From Anaerolineae bacterium UTCFX2 (lineage in GTDB: Bacteria; Chloroflexota; Anaerolineae; Anaerolineales; UBA4823), in the NCBI GenBank assembly GCA_002050125.1, contig MWTA01000032.1, positions 1-64,000 of the forward strand: a DNA stretch of 64,000 nucleotides. Direction: 5' to 3'. Shown here piece after piece: positions 16,816 to 26,443 of this stretch; the first letter of the stretch is position 1; every line of letters starts with the position of its first letter. The position numbers and the translations under genes were made by a program. The notes beneath the pieces were generated by a model. The model was given only the letters and a program-made list of their open reading frames with translations, was not told the DNA's origin and ran no database searches.

Positions 16816-17208
16816 ATGCCATATTATCCTTATCGCTGTCTCGATTGCCGGAAAAGGTTCGAGGTCTTTCTATCTTACAGCGAATATGGATCCGTGGCGG
16901 TTGTGTGCCCGCACTGCAAGAGCCAGAACGTTCAGCGTAAGATCCAGCGGGTGCGGATCGCCCGCTCGGAAGAGAGTCGCCTCGAAAGCATGGCGGACAT
17001 GGACGATTTCGACGGGCTGGAAGAAGATCCGCGCGCCCTGGGGAAAATGATGCGCAAGATGAGCCGCGAAATGGGCGAAGAAATGGGCTCAGAGTTCGAC
17101 GAGGTGATCGATCGACTCGAGGCCGGACAAAGCCCGGAGGATATTGAAGCCTCCATGCCAGACCTGGGGGGTCCACCCGGCGGGGACGCTGACCTGGACG
17201 ATTTCTAA
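16816..17208 (+). CDS. FmdB-type zinc-ribbon protein with long acidic tail
   Basis: 130 residues; ACGGAGG just before the ATG. The N-terminus MPYYPYRCLDCRKRFEVFLS and CPHCKSQNVQRKIQRV give the two CxxC pairs of the FmdB/CxxC regulatory-protein family, a small zinc ribbon sometimes linked to formamidase or amidase regulation. Residues 50-130 are a Met/Glu-rich helix and an Asp/Gly-rich tail without known homology. The 3' end shares the tetranucleotide CTAA with the convergent tmk gene. Confidence 0.85.
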   Translation: MPYYPYRCLDCRKRFEVFLSYSEYGSVAVVCPHCKSQNVQRKIQRVRIARSEESRLESMADMDDFDGLEEDPRALGKMMRKMSREMGEEMGSEFDEVIDRLEAGQSPEDIEASMPDLGGPPGGDADLDDF

Positions 17209-17858
17209 GCGCGCGGCGCGAATCCAACTCGCTCCAACCATTCAAGAACCTCGAGGTGCACTTGCGCCTGCACCTGATCCGGCGGTTGACTCGCATCGAT
17301 AATCAGCCAGCGCTGAGGCTCGCGGCGCGCCATTTCGAGATAGCCCTGGCGGACGCGCTGGTGGTATTCCTGTTCGTAGGCATCCATGCGGGTCCATTCA
17401 GCGTGCCCTTTGCGCCGGCGCAGCCCAAGCTCGGCGTCGATATCCAGGAGCAGGGTCAGATGCGGAACCAGACCGCTGGTCGCAAAGGCGATAATCGGCT
17501 TGATTTCCTCGATCGCGAATAGCTGGTAGCCATAGCCCTGGTAAGCCAGGGTCGAATCGGCGAAGCGGTCGCACAAGACCAGGTCGCCTTGTTCGAGGTG
17601 GGGCAGGATGACTTCCTGGACGTGCTGGGCGCGGGATGCCTGAAAGAGCAGCAATTCGGTGCGCGGCTGCAGATCGGTGTTTTTCAAACCCATCAAAATA
17701 TCTCGGATCTGGTCGCCGATGCGGGTGCCGCCCGGCTCGCGAGTGGCGACGACCGGGAAACCCAGCGCTGTGAGATGGTCAGCCAACCGAGCCATCTGGG
17801 TCGATTTACCGCTGCCATCCGGTCCTTCGAATGTGATGAATTTACCTTTGCGCTCCAA
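17205..17858 (-). CDS. tmk: Thymidylate kinase
   Basis: 217 residues. P-loop FEGPDGSGKST (10-20), the TREPGGTRIGDQIR motif with the DRX-partner Arg, CDRFADSTLAYQGYGY, and a Lys/Arg-poor lid region near RRRKGHAEWTRMD. Converts dTMP to dTDP for DNA synthesis. Normal length for the family. It lies 23 bases downstream of the R3H ATPase start-side operon, in the same direction, and may be its next gene. Confidence 0.96.
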   Translation of the reverse strand: MERKGKFITFEGPDGSGKSTQMARLADHLTALGFPVVATREPGGTRIGDQIRDILMGLKNTDLQPRTELLLFQASRAQHVQEVILPHLEQGDLVLCDRFADSTLAYQGYGYQLFAIEEIKPIIAFATSGLVPHLTLLLDIDAELGLRRRKGHAEWTRMDAYEQEYHQRVRQGYLEMARREPQRWLIIDASQPPDQVQAQVHLEVLEWLERVGFAPRA

Positions 17859-17881
17859 GCCGCCTCTATCGGGTGCGCGGG

Positions 17882-19498
17882 TCAGGTTTCGCGGAAGATG
17901 CGCACCCGCCGATTGGGTTCTTTGCCGTAAGAATGGGAAATCAGGTTGGCTTCGCGCGCCATCTGGTGCTGCAGGCGGCGGATCGAAGAAGCCGCGGGCG
18001 GCAGCTCCACCCAGCGCTCGCCATTCATGACTGCCAGGATGGCGGAGCGGGTTTCTTCGACGGCTGAATCGACGCCGGCGTTGCTCAACTCATCCGAATA
18101 GAGGTTAAAAAGGTCGCTCAAGAACTGCAGCATCTGGTTCACGGTGTTCGAACGCAGGACATAGATGGGGATATTGCGGTTTTCGGCGTCAGTGATGGCG
18201 CGCTGGCGCTTGCGATAATAAGAGCGCAGCGTAACCAGCGCGTCTGCGTCGGATGGCTGATCCACAATCACCACCGGTACGCTCAAACGGCGCGCCGCCT
18301 GGGAGAGGCGGTTGCGGGCGACGCCGTAAGGGTAGATGCGCATGGTCTGCAAGCTGCTGCGGCCGCGGGAGCCTGGGCTGGGCGCCGCGGGGCGCGCCGG
18401 CTTGAACGCGTTCGCCTCCGCGGCGGCGCCAAAACCCTGTGGGGCGCCTTCGGCAGTCTGGCGGCGGTAGCCCTGCTGACCGATGCCCGACGAGCGCGCG
18501 GGTTGAGGGGCGCGCTCGATGCGGATTTCGCCGTTGATCCTGGAACGAATCTCGGGCGGGAGCGGGTAGCCGCGCAGCAGAGAGTCAACCGCGGCGGCAA
18601 CGTCCGCATGGACAGCCAGGCGGTCGCGGTTCTGAATTTCGATCAGGACGTCGAAGGTGGGGGGCGAGCGGCGCTCCAACACAGTTTTTTGAGTGCCGCG
18701 CCGGCGAGCTTCTTCGTCGGAAAGGGTGACCGATTCAATGCCGCCAACCAGGTCGGAAAGCGTGGGGTTGAGCAGCAGGTTTTCGAGCGAGTTGCCATGA
18801 GCGGTGCCGATCAACTGTACGCCGCGCTCGGCAATGGTTCGCGCGGCTTCCGCTTCCAGTTCACGACCGATCTCGTCGATCACAATGGCTTCAGGGTTGT
18901 GGTTCTCGACCGCTTCGATCATGACTTCGTGCTGGAGGGAGGGCTTGGCGACCTGCATCCGGCGCGCCCGCCCCACCGCCGGGTGAGGCACGTCGCCATC
19001 GCCGCCGATTTCATTGGACGTATCCACGATCACCACGCGCTTGGTCTCAGCCAGGATGCGGGCGGCTTCGCGCAGCATGGTAGTTTTGCCGATCCCAGGG
19101 CGCCCGAGGATCAGCAAGCTCTTTCCACTTTCGATCAGATCCTTGATGATGTCGGTTGTGCCATATACAGCCCGACCCACGCGGCAAGTGAGCCCCACAA
19201 TATCGCCCTTACGGTTGCGGATGGCGGCGATGCGGTGCAGCGTGCGCTCCAAGCCCGCCCGGTTATCGGCGTCAAAATCGCCTATCCGGTCAACGACAAA
19301 ATCGATGTCTTCATGGGCGACTTCGATCTGGCGCAGGACCACCTCGCGCTCGACAAAACGGGCGGTGGGCAGCCGCCCTAGGTCCAGGATCACCTCCAGT
19401 AAGTTGTCGCTATCATCGGCTTCTTGCAGGGAAGCCGCAATCACCGCGGGCAGCACCGACATCAGGGCGTGCAGGTCATCGGTTATTTTCTGTTGCAT
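17882..19498 (-). CDS. SpoIIIAA/Ycf45-type AAA ATPase with C-terminal R3H domain
   Basis: 538 residues from the ATG at 19498. An N-terminal domain of about 110 residues precedes an ATPase core with Walker A LGRPGIGKTT (131-140), VDTSNEIGGDGDVPHPAVGRARRM and Walker B EAIVIDEIG, closely like SpoIIIAA and the plastid Ycf45 proteins. A linker rich in Ala, Pro and Arg (about 370-410) leads to a conserved region with VPVVIVDQPSDADALVTLRSYYRKR. The last 30 residues (RRLQHQMAREANLISHS) form an R3H single-strand nucleic acid-binding motif. Probably a cytoplasmic nucleic-acid-linked ATPase of unknown duty. It begins four bases after the unknown gene upstream. Confidence 0.9.
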   Translation of the reverse strand: MQQKITDDLHALMSVLPAVIAASLQEADDSDNLLEVILDLGRLPTARFVEREVVLRQIEVAHEDIDFVVDRIGDFDADNRAGLERTLHRIAAIRNRKGDIVGLTCRVGRAVYGTTDIIKDLIESGKSLLILGRPGIGKTTMLREAARILAETKRVVIVDTSNEIGGDGDVPHPAVGRARRMQVAKPSLQHEVMIEAVENHNPEAIVIDEIGRELEAEAARTIAERGVQLIGTAHGNSLENLLLNPTLSDLVGGIESVTLSDEEARRRGTQKTVLERRSPPTFDVLIEIQNRDRLAVHADVAAAVDSLLRGYPLPPEIRSRINGEIRIERAPQPARSSGIGQQGYRRQTAEGAPQGFGAAAEANAFKPARPAAPSPGSRGRSSLQTMRIYPYGVARNRLSQAARRLSVPVVIVDQPSDADALVTLRSYYRKRQRAITDAENRNIPIYVLRSNTVNQMLQFLSDLFNLYSDELSNAGVDSAVEETRSAILAVMNGERWVELPPAASSIRRLQHQMAREANLISHSYGKEPNRRVRIFRET

Positions 19499-19502
19499 GT
19501 TG

Positions 19503-20441
19503 TTATTGTCTCTCCAACCGGGCAATTGGGGCAGTAATTTCGGGCTGCCCTCCTTCCAGGGCTGGCAGCGCAAATTGTCTGACAGCTTTTTGCTGGACGA
19601 CCAACTGCCGCGCCATCACCGCCTGGCGAGCCCCAGCCTCCGCGCCCAACTCCTCAATCGCCGGCTCCAACCAGGATTGATAAGAACGGATACAAATATA
19701 GATCGGGCGGTTTCTGCGCCCGGGTAATTTTTTAATCATCTCCGTGAAATGATGAGGAACGTCCTGCGCATCGGGGTGGATGAAAGGCTGCACCCAGATG
19801 CCGCGCCGCCCATATTTTAACTCCACATAGGCTAACAATTCGCCGTTCTGGTAATACACCATGCCGCGCGGTTTTTGCGAAGTGAAGGGCTCGATCTGCT
19901 GAACCAAACCCGGCACCAGGCTGTCGTACAAGTTGCGGACATGCAGGCTATCGCGGGAATTTACCGCCCGCCAGTTCTGAATGGCTGAATTACCCGCGCG
20001 GCGGGTGGTGAGCTGCCAGATTCGCTGGCGGTTGTAGATGACAAAACTGCACTTCCGCAAAGACTCGAATGCCGGCGTGCCATCTTCCACGTCGGCAAGT
20101 AAACGCAGCGCCCCCCGCTCGCCCGAGACGAACATCAGGTGCTCGACCAGGGGGCAAACGCGTTCGGGCTCCAAAGTTTCCGTGGGAGAAATAAAGGTGA
20201 GGTGAGAAAGCGGCGAACCATTCAGGTGAATGAATTGACCCAGCAGCGGCGGGTGTTGGCTGCGCTTTCCATCTTTGACGCAAGTCACGACGCCCATTGC
20301 CGGTGCGAGAAACGACATAATGGCTCCCGGAAAAGCCAGCGGACCCTGGGTAAGCAGCAAGGCGCTATCCAGATATACCATCTTGCGCCGATAGCGATAC
20401 AGGGTGGGTAAATCTCGGCAGTCGAAAAGCCGCACACTCAT
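19503..20441 (-). CDS. Unknown protein, possibly acyltransferase-like
   Basis: 312 residues from the ATG at 20441, chosen because it opens a protein-like N-terminus (MSVRLFDCRDL) 20 bases after pdxT; an upstream in-frame start would overlap pdxT. No family is recognised with confidence. The layout of two roughly equal alpha/beta halves, with strands such as RGMVYYQNGELLAYVELKY and WVQPFIHPDA, recalls tandem GNAT-like folds but lacks an obvious acetyl-CoA loop. It sits inside a leftward operon between pdxT and the R3H ATPase, so it is probably co-expressed with both. Confidence 0.65.
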   Translation of the reverse strand: MSVRLFDCRDLPTLYRYRRKMVYLDSALLLTQGPLAFPGAIMSFLAPAMGVVTCVKDGKRSQHPPLLGQFIHLNGSPLSHLTFISPTETLEPERVCPLVEHLMFVSGERGALRLLADVEDGTPAFESLRKCSFVIYNRQRIWQLTTRRAGNSAIQNWRAVNSRDSLHVRNLYDSLVPGLVQQIEPFTSQKPRGMVYYQNGELLAYVELKYGRRGIWVQPFIHPDAQDVPHHFTEMIKKLPGRRNRPIYICIRSYQSWLEPAIEELGAEAGARQAVMARQLVVQQKAVRQFALPALEGGQPEITAPIARLERQ

Positions 20442-20460
20442 TTTTTTCGGTCCGCCCGGT

Positions 20461-21045
20461 TCAGTTTTCCCGCGCCCGCTCCACGAAATACTGGTGTACC
20501 CGGTGGTCATCGGTCAGCTCTGGGTGAAATGAAGTAGCCAGGAGGCGCCCCTGCTGGGCGGCAACGATGCGTCCATCCTCGAGCTGCGCCAGGATTTGCA
20601 CTCCTTCGCCAACTTTTTCGATCAAGGGGGCGCGAATAAAAATGGCAGGGTAAGGACCGCCCTGCGGAGCCACCTTTTTCAAGGCTGGGATATCGATTGC
20701 CGTCTCAAAGCTGGCGACCTGGCGACCGAAAGCGTTGCGTTCCACCTGGATATGCATGAGCCCGAGCAAGGGCTGGTCGCGATGTACATCGTCGGAAAGC
20801 AGGATTGCCCCGGCGCAGGTGCCCCAGATGGCGCGTTTAACCCCAAAGTCACGCAGCGGCTCGATCAGACCATAGGCGGCTGCCAATTTGCCGATTGCGG
20901 TGGATTCGCCGCCAGGGATGATCAGTCCGTCTAGAGAATCGAGATGAGCGGGCAGCCGAACTTCAAGCGCATCAACGCCGATAGATCGCAGGATGGCGAT
21001 GTGTTCAATAAAGTCACCCTGCAGGGCGAGCACACCGATTTTCAT
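20461..21045 (-). CDS. pdxT: Pyridoxal 5'-phosphate synthase glutaminase subunit
   Basis: 194 residues. Class I glutamine amidotransferase fold: GVLALQGDFIEHI at the N-terminus, IIPGGEST, the nucleophilic Cys in GTCAGAILL and the His-x-Glu of SFHPELTDD. It supplies ammonia from glutamine to PdxS, the synthase encoded 18 bases upstream. The two make PLP from ribose 5-phosphate, glyceraldehyde 3-phosphate and glutamine (DXP-independent route). Complete, normal length. Confidence 0.97.
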   Translation of the reverse strand: MKIGVLALQGDFIEHIAILRSIGVDALEVRLPAHLDSLDGLIIPGGESTAIGKLAAAYGLIEPLRDFGVKRAIWGTCAGAILLSDDVHRDQPLLGLMHIQVERNAFGRQVASFETAIDIPALKKVAPQGGPYPAIFIRAPLIEKVGEGVQILAQLEDGRIVAAQQGRLLATSFHPELTDDHRVHQYFVERAREN

Positions 21046-21063
21046 ATAAGAGCAAAGACCCGC

Positions 21064-21951
21064 TTACCAGCCTCTTCCAGCGAGCAATTCACCCTCGGGG
21101 ATCGCCGATATTTGGCGTCCAACCATCGGCTCTCCGAGATTGCGGCTGACTTCCGCCAGGATGTATGGATCGTTGAAATGCGCGACGGCTTTGACAATGG
21201 CTGCGGCGCGTCGGGCTGGGTCTCCGGATTTAAAGATGCCGGAACCGACAAACACGCCATCCACGCCGAGCTGCATCATCATCGCCGCATCTGCTGGAGT
21301 GGCAATGCCGCCCGCGGCGAAGTTCACAACCGGCATACGTCCGAGCGAGCGGGTCTCCATCAGCACTTCGTAAGGAGCGCTGAGCTCTTTGGCAAAGGAC
21401 ATCACCTCTTCCTCGGGCATGTTCTGGACGCGGCGGATTTCTCCCAGAACTGAGCGCGCGTGGCGAACCGCTTCGATCACATCGCCGGTTCCAGCCTCGC
21501 CTTTGGTGCGCATCATGGCTGCTCCCTCGCCAATCCGGCGCAGCGCTTCGCCCAGGTTGCGGCAGCCGCAGACAAACGGGACTTTGAAACCGTGCTTGTT
21601 GATGTGGTGCTGCTCGTCTGCCGGCGTCAAGACCTCGGACTCGTCGATATAATCGACGCCGATGGCTTCCAGGATTTGGGCTTCGACAAAGTGTCCGATT
21701 CTGCATTTTGCCATGACGGGAATGGATACCGTGTCCATGATCTTAAGGATCAATTCGGGATCGCTCATCCGCGCCACTCCGCCATCGGCGCGGATATCCG
21801 CCGGGACCCTTTCGAGCGCCATCACTGCCACAGCGCCAGCGTCCTCGGCAATCCGGGCGTGTTCCGGGGTGACCACGTCCATGATTACGCCGCCCTTGAG
21901 CATCTGAGCCAGGCCCTTCTTAACGGCAAAGGTACCCAATTCTTGCTCCAT
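21064..21951 (-). CDS. pdxS: Pyridoxal 5'-phosphate synthase lyase subunit
   Basis: 295 residues with GGAGG before the ATG. Highly conserved (beta/alpha)8 barrel: [43 protein letters not shown], the catalytic Lys in [45 protein letters not shown] and [19 protein letters not shown]. Forms the dodecameric core of PLP synthase with PdxT. First gene of a leftward operon pdxS-pdxT-unknown-R3H ATPase. Confidence 0.98.
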   Translation of the reverse strand: MEQELGTFAVKKGLAQMLKGGVIMDVVTPEHARIAEDAGAVAVMALERVPADIRADGGVARMSDPELILKIMDTVSIPVMAKCRIGHFVEAQILEAIGVDYIDESEVLTPADEQHHINKHGFKVPFVCGCRNLGEALRRIGEGAAMMRTKGEAGTGDVIEAVRHARSVLGEIRRVQNMPEEEVMSFAKELSAPYEVLMETRSLGRMPVVNFAAGGIATPADAAMMMQLGVDGVFVGSGIFKSGDPARRAAAIVKAVAHFNDPYILAEVSRNLGEPMVGRQISAIPEGELLAGRGW

Positions 21952-22094
21952 TTCTTACCTCCAGATCAACGCCGGCTTTGCGCCGGCGAAATTTTGTAGA
22001 ATGCAGTGGGGTGCACAAAGCTTCTCATCTTCATTCTACCATGTGCAGGATTGCAATGCAATCCATCGCGCCAAAAAGTCGCCCATCGGTGAGA

Positions 22095-22129
22095 AAGCGG
22101 CCTCAGACGTCTACCGCCCGAGGCCGCTT
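22095..22129 (-). terminator. Terminator hairpin after clpC
   Basis: AAGCGGCCTC (22095-22104) pairs with GAGGCCGCTT (22120-22129). On the minus strand it lies about 30 bases after the clpC stop and runs into TTTCT. The remainder of the 21952-22156 gap holds only the upstream region of pdxS. Confidence 0.75.
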
Positions 22130-22156
22130 CAATGCATATAGACGATTAGCGGTCTC

Positions 22157-24673
22157 TCAGACCGCCGCGACTGCCTCTTCCGGCGCGGTTCGATCCTGCT
22201 CGTCCAGATCGGCGCGGCGCAGGGCAATTTCGTCGCCCTCAAGATCGACGATGATCTTGGTGCAGTCCTCGAACTCGCCAGACAAGAGCGCGTCAGACAG
22301 CGGATCTTCTACCTTCTGCTGGATCACCCGGCGCAGCGGGCGCGCACCCATATCAGGGTCATAGCCCAGATCAGCCAGCTTTTCCAGCGCTGCCGGGGTC
22401 GCATGGAGGATAATCGCGTGTTCCTTCAGGCGTTCCGCGACTTTGTTCAGTTCTAGCTCGACAATTTTGGTGATGTCTTCGCGATTCAAAGCCCGGAAAA
22501 CGATCACCGAGTCGAGCCGGTTCATGAACTCGGGGCGGAAAACGCGCTTGAGCGCATCCATGAGTTTCTTGCGCATGTCGTCGTAAGCCAGCCGCTCTTC
22601 GGTTTCTTCGTCGCGCTTGAGCGCAAACCCGAGCGTGGACTGGCGCTTGATCATGTCTGCCCCTACATTGGAGGTCATCACAATGATGGCGTTGCGGAAA
22701 TCCACTTTGTGCCCTCTAGCATCCGAAAGATGACCTTCTTCCATAATCTGCAGGAGCATGTTATGCGCTTCTGGGTGAGCCTTCTCGATCTCGTCAAAAA
22801 CGACGATCGAGTAGGGCCGGCGGCGGAGCGCTTCGGTGAGCTGCCCGGCTTCCTCATAACCCACATATCCAGGAGGCGCACCCACCAGGCGGCTGACGGT
22901 GTGACGCTCCATGAACTCCGACATATCCAACTGGATCAAAGCGTCTTCGCTCCCAAACATGAAGCGCGCTAGGGCTTTGGTCAGTTCGGTTTTTCCGACC
23001 CCGGTCGGACCGAGGAACAGGAAGGAACCGATCGGGCGGCGCGGATCTTTGAGACCGGCGCGGGCGCGCCGCACCGCTTTGGAGATCGCTTGGATGGCTT
23101 CCTCCTGCCCGATGATGTGTTCGCGCAGGTCGTCCTCCATGCGCAGCAGCCGCTGGGATTCTTCCTGGGCGATTTGCATCACCGGCACCCCGGTCCACAT
23201 CGCGACGACTTCGGCGATGTCGTCTGCGGTCACGGTGGGGCTGTTAGCGCGGTCCCAGCCGGTGCGCAAGCGGTCGAGTTGAACCTCGATCGCTTCCTGG
23301 CGGGCGAGGAAATCCTGGGCGTCATCATTGCGCCCGTCTTCCTGCGCCAGGGTGTAATTCTGGCGCAGCTCGCGCAACTGGTTCATCAACTCCTTGGTCA
23401 ACTGGGCGGAAGGGCTTTTGTACATGCGCACCCTGGATGACGATTCGTCGATCAGGTCGATGGCTTTATCCGGCAGAAACCGTTCGGTAACATAGCGGGA
23501 TGAAAGCTGGGCGGCTGCGTCCAGGGCTTCGTCCGAGATCTTCAGGCGATGGTGCTCTTCGTAAGCGCCGCGCACGCCTTTCAAAATCTCGATCGTCTCG
23601 TCAACAGACGGCTCTTCGACGACCACCGGCTGGAAACGCCGCTCCAGCGCCGCGTCGCTCTCGATGTGCTTGCGGTATTCATCCAACGTGGTTGCGCCAA
23701 TGACCTGCAGCTCGCCGCGCGAGAGCGCCGGCTTGAGGATGTTTGCCGCATCCACCGAGGAACCAGCCGCGCCAGCGCCGACCAGCATGTGCACTTCGTC
23801 GATGAACAGGATGGCTTCAGAGGCTTTCAGTTCATCGATCACGCGCTTGAGGCGCTCTTCAAACTGCCCGCGATACATTGTGCCCGCAACCAGCGATCCA
23901 ACGTCCAACTGCAACACCCGCTTATCGAGCAGCGGCGCCGGCACATCGCCTTCGATGATGCGCTGAGCCAGCCCTTCAACGATGGCGGTTTTGCCCACGC
24001 CGGGCTCGCCGATCAGCGCCGGGTTGTTCTTGGTGCGGCGCGCCAGGATCTGGATCACCCGCTCGATCTCCATCTGGCGACCGATTACTGGATCCAGCTT
24101 GCCGTCTTCGGCGAGCTGGGTCAGATCAGTGGCGAGTTGATCGACCATGGGCGTCTTGGCTTTGCTCTGTTCCTGGCGGGCGGAGGAACGGCGCTCGCTG
24201 GTGGAGGGAGCGGCGCCCGTTTTCTGAGAGGCGCTGCTCTCCTGCAGCACCCTGCGGGTTTGTCTGCGGATCTGCTCAGCAGTCACGCCCAGCTTGCGCA
24301 GCACATCCATGGCAATGCCCTCGCCATGGCGGACGAGCCCCAAAAGCAGGTGCTCGGTCCCGATATAATGATGACCCATCCTGCGAGCCTCATCTACGGC
24401 ATATTCCAATACTTGCTGCGTCCCAGGAGAAAGGTCCAGCTTTCCACCCCGATATTGTCCCGGTCCAGTCAGTCGTTCGACAATTTCCTGTACACGGTCC
24501 GCTTCAAGACCTAACTCCCTTAAAACGCGTCCGGCAACACCACCCTCTTCGCGGATCAAACCGAGAAGCAAGTGTTCTGTTCCGATGTAGTTATGGCGCA
24601 TGCGCTCCGCTTCCTGATGAGCCAGGCTGAGAACTCGACGCGCCCTTTGCGTAAAACGCTCCATGCCAGACAC
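22157..24673 (-). CDS. clpC: ClpC-type AAA+ unfoldase
   Basis: 838 residues. GTG start at 24673 has AGGAGG six bases upstream; the ATG at 24664 is too far from it. Layout: two Clp-N repeats (each with [13 protein letters not shown] or [13 protein letters not shown]), first AAA+ module with [15 protein letters not shown] near 220 and Walker B ILFIDEVH, a middle domain of ClpC size with the linker region (about 410-470), and a second AAA+ module with [16 protein letters not shown] near 555 and [10 protein letters not shown]. It unfolds substrates for ClpP proteolysis in general and stress protein quality control. No ClpP or McsA/McsB is in the window. No CtsR-type operator was recognised upstream. 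Confidence 0.97.
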   Translation of the reverse strand: MSGMERFTQRARRVLSLAHQEAERMRHNYIGTEHLLLGLIREEGGVAGRVLRELGLEADRVQEIVERLTGPGQYRGGKLDLSPGTQQVLEYAVDEARRMGHHYIGTEHLLLGLVRHGEGIAMDVLRKLGVTAEQIRRQTRRVLQESSASQKTGAAPSTSERRSSARQEQSKAKTPMVDQLATDLTQLAEDGKLDPVIGRQMEIERVIQILARRTKNNPALIGEPGVGKTAIVEGLAQRIIEGDVPAPLLDKRVLQLDVGSLVAGTMYRGQFEERLKRVIDELKASEAILFIDEVHMLVGAGAAGSSVDAANILKPALSRGELQVIGATTLDEYRKHIESDAALERRFQPVVVEEPSVDETIEILKGVRGAYEEHHRLKISDEALDAAAQLSSRYVTERFLPDKAIDLIDESSSRVRMYKSPSAQLTKELMNQLRELRQNYTLAQEDGRNDDAQDFLARQEAIEVQLDRLRTGWDRANSPTVTADDIAEVVAMWTGVPVMQIAQEESQRLLRMEDDLREHIIGQEEAIQAISKAVRRARAGLKDPRRPIGSFLFLGPTGVGKTELTKALARFMFGSEDALIQLDMSEFMERHTVSRLVGAPPGYVGYEEAGQLTEALRRRPYSIVVFDEIEKAHPEAHNMLLQIMEEGHLSDARGHKVDFRNAIIVMTSNVGADMIKRQSTLGFALKRDEETEERLAYDDMRKKLMDALKRVFRPEFMNRLDSVIVFRALNREDITKIVELELNKVAERLKEHAIILHATPAALEKLADLGYDPDMGARPLRRVIQQKVEDPLSDALLSGEFEDCTKIIVDLEGDEIALRRADLDEQDRTAPEEAVAAV

Positions 24674-24834
24674 GGCACTCCTCCTAAATAACTATTAAAC
24701 GATACGATCCATCCTGAATACCTAATTCCGAGACAGATGGTCTTATTGAGATTCTACCAGAATTTGGAGTAAGTCCCTTTTTTTAGGACTGCAAACCAGC
24801 TAATTTAACAAAACTCTTAGAAAAAGCCAACAAA

Positions 24835-24855
24835 GCGCCTTCACCGGAGAGGCGC
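24835..24855 (-). terminator. Probable terminator hairpin after the S1-type gene
   Basis: GCGCCT (24835-24840) pairs with AGGCGC (24850-24855) with a nine-base loop. Read on the minus strand it is followed by TTTG and, ten bases on, TTTTT. It stands about 100 bases downstream of the S1 stop. Imperfect T tract, so moderate support. Confidence 0.5.
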
Positions 24856-24951
24856 GTTATTGGTTTACCTGGAATTTTGCGGTCGTAGACCGGTGATTTT
24901 ATTGCCCGCTGGGTTCAAGCCGTACCGGACAGGCGATCGCCCAAGACCCCT

Positions 24952-26265
24952 TCACTCTGCCGGCTGGTCGGCGTTGCCTTCCACTTCTGCCTGGGGCGGT
25001 TCGGGAAGGTCCTCTGCGTCCACAGCGGGCGCTCCCGTTTGATCGGTTTCACCAGATTCGTCTGCCGGGGCGGTGTCAGGCTGTTCGATTTCGTCCGAAA
25101 GCGCCATTTTCCAATCCAAATCGGCGTACGCAGCCGAATCGACCTTGCGGCGGCTGAGCCCAATCCGGTGTCGCTCGGCGTCAATTTTCAAGATGCGCAG
25201 CGTGAGCACGTCGCCTTCGCGCACAACTTCTTTTGGATGAGTGACCCGCTGTTCGCTAAGTTCTGAAACGTGGATGAGACCTTCGATATCCTCGCCGATC
25301 TTAGCAAAGGCGCCAAACTTTGTCAGATGCGTGATCGTTCCTTCGATCAGCATGCCTTCCTTCAAATCGCCGATGCGCTGCATCCAGGGGTCGCTTTGAA
25401 GCTGGCGGATAGACAACCCAATCCGTTTGCGTTCGCGATCGACGCTGATGATCTTCACTTTGACCTCATCGCCGACTTTGATGACTTCGTTCGGATGCTG
25501 GATGCGATCCCAAGAGATTTCAGAAAGATGGACGAGACCATCGGCACCGTCGATATTGACAAATGCGCCGAAATCCGCCAGGCTGGTGACACGACCGGTA
25601 CGCACCTCGCCTTCCTGCAACCCATCGAGCAGGCGATCTTTGAGGGTTTCGCGGGTCTCCTGCAAAGCCAGCCGCTCAGAAAGGATCAGTCTGCGCCGGC
25701 CGCGGTCGACCTCGATCACGCGCACATTGATGTCTTCGCCCATCATTTTGGCATAGCGCTGTTCAGGGTTTTCGCTGCTGCCAGGTCGGCGGGTCAGGCT
25801 GATTTGCGAAGCGGGAATGAAACCTCGCAGGCTGCCAATTGGAACGATCAAACCGCCTTTGTTGTAATCGATGATTTTGCTGGCAAACTCATTATTCGTT
25901 TCGAGCAGAGCATCAACGATATCCCAATCCTGTTCTTCGCGCGCCCGACTAAAGGAGAGCACCACGTTGCCGTTCTGGTCCTCTGGCGCGATGACAAAAA
26001 CCGGTATTTCCTGCCCGACCTGGAGGTTTTTCCGCTCATCATCCGGGATCTGTTCCAGCTCCCGCCCAGAAATCACCCCTTCTGATTTTGTTCCAATGCT
26101 TACCAGGATTTCATTGTCTCGAATAGTCGCGATAATTCCTCTGCGAATCTCTCCCTGGGTTGGAAGATCCAGGCTCAGACCTTCTTCCAGGAGAGATTGC
26201 ATTGAAACCCTTTCCCTGTCTTCCTCCTCACCCTCTTGCCCAAACAGGGCGCCGTCTTGATCCAT
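24952..26265 (-). CDS. rpsA: S1-domain RNA-binding protein (ribosomal protein S1 type)
   Basis: 437 residues from the ATG at 26265. The open frame continues upstream, but that portion includes the promoter and is not protein-like. Four S1 (OB-fold) repeats: about 37-100 (GEIRRGIIATIRDNEILVSIG), 120-185 (degenerate, FASKIIDYNKGGLIVPIGSLRGFIP), 210-275 (GEVRTGRVTSLADFGAFVNI) and 295-365 (GMLIEGTITHLTKFGAFAKIG). A long acidic C-terminal tail follows. Four repeats is typical of S1 outside Proteobacteria (six in E. coli). Binds mRNA and helps initiation or translation of structured messages. The strong promoter at 26308-26336 fits high expression. Confidence 0.92.
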   Translation of the reverse strand: MDQDGALFGQEGEEEDRERVSMQSLLEEGLSLDLPTQGEIRRGIIATIRDNEILVSIGTKSEGVISGRELEQIPDDERKNLQVGQEIPVFVIAPEDQNGNVVLSFSRAREEQDWDIVDALLETNNEFASKIIDYNKGGLIVPIGSLRGFIPASQISLTRRPGSSENPEQRYAKMMGEDINVRVIEVDRGRRRLILSERLALQETRETLKDRLLDGLQEGEVRTGRVTSLADFGAFVNIDGADGLVHLSEISWDRIQHPNEVIKVGDEVKVKIISVDRERKRIGLSIRQLQSDPWMQRIGDLKEGMLIEGTITHLTKFGAFAKIGEDIEGLIHVSELSEQRVTHPKEVVREGDVLTLRILKIDAERHRIGLSRRKVDSAAYADLDWKMALSDEIEQPDTAPADESGETDQTGAPAVDAEDLPEPPQAEVEGNADQPAE

Positions 26266-26307
26266 ATGTATGCTTCGCTCCGCTCGCCACTTAAATTTTA
26301 GGTGTGT

Positions 26308-26336
26308 ATTATAAAGGTGAAAAGGCAACTTGACAA
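26308..26336 (-). promoter_or_regulatory. Sigma-70-type promoter of the S1 gene
   Basis: On the minus strand TTGTCA (26336-26331), a 17-base spacer and TATAAT (26313-26308). The start of transcription should fall near 26300, giving a leader of about 35 bases. Confidence 0.75.
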
Positions 26337-26443
26337 CCTTTATAATCGGGTTAGAATTCATACAGCCCTGACGCTGATCCTGCCAGTGTAATCTCGTCCG
26401 CTTCTTCTTAAAGTAGTAGCCGGGCATATGCACCGAGGGAATT

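Noticed and set aside
26266-26433. Upstream extension of the S1 protein
   Set aside because: It would translate through a near-consensus promoter, and the sequence does not resemble an S1 N-terminus.
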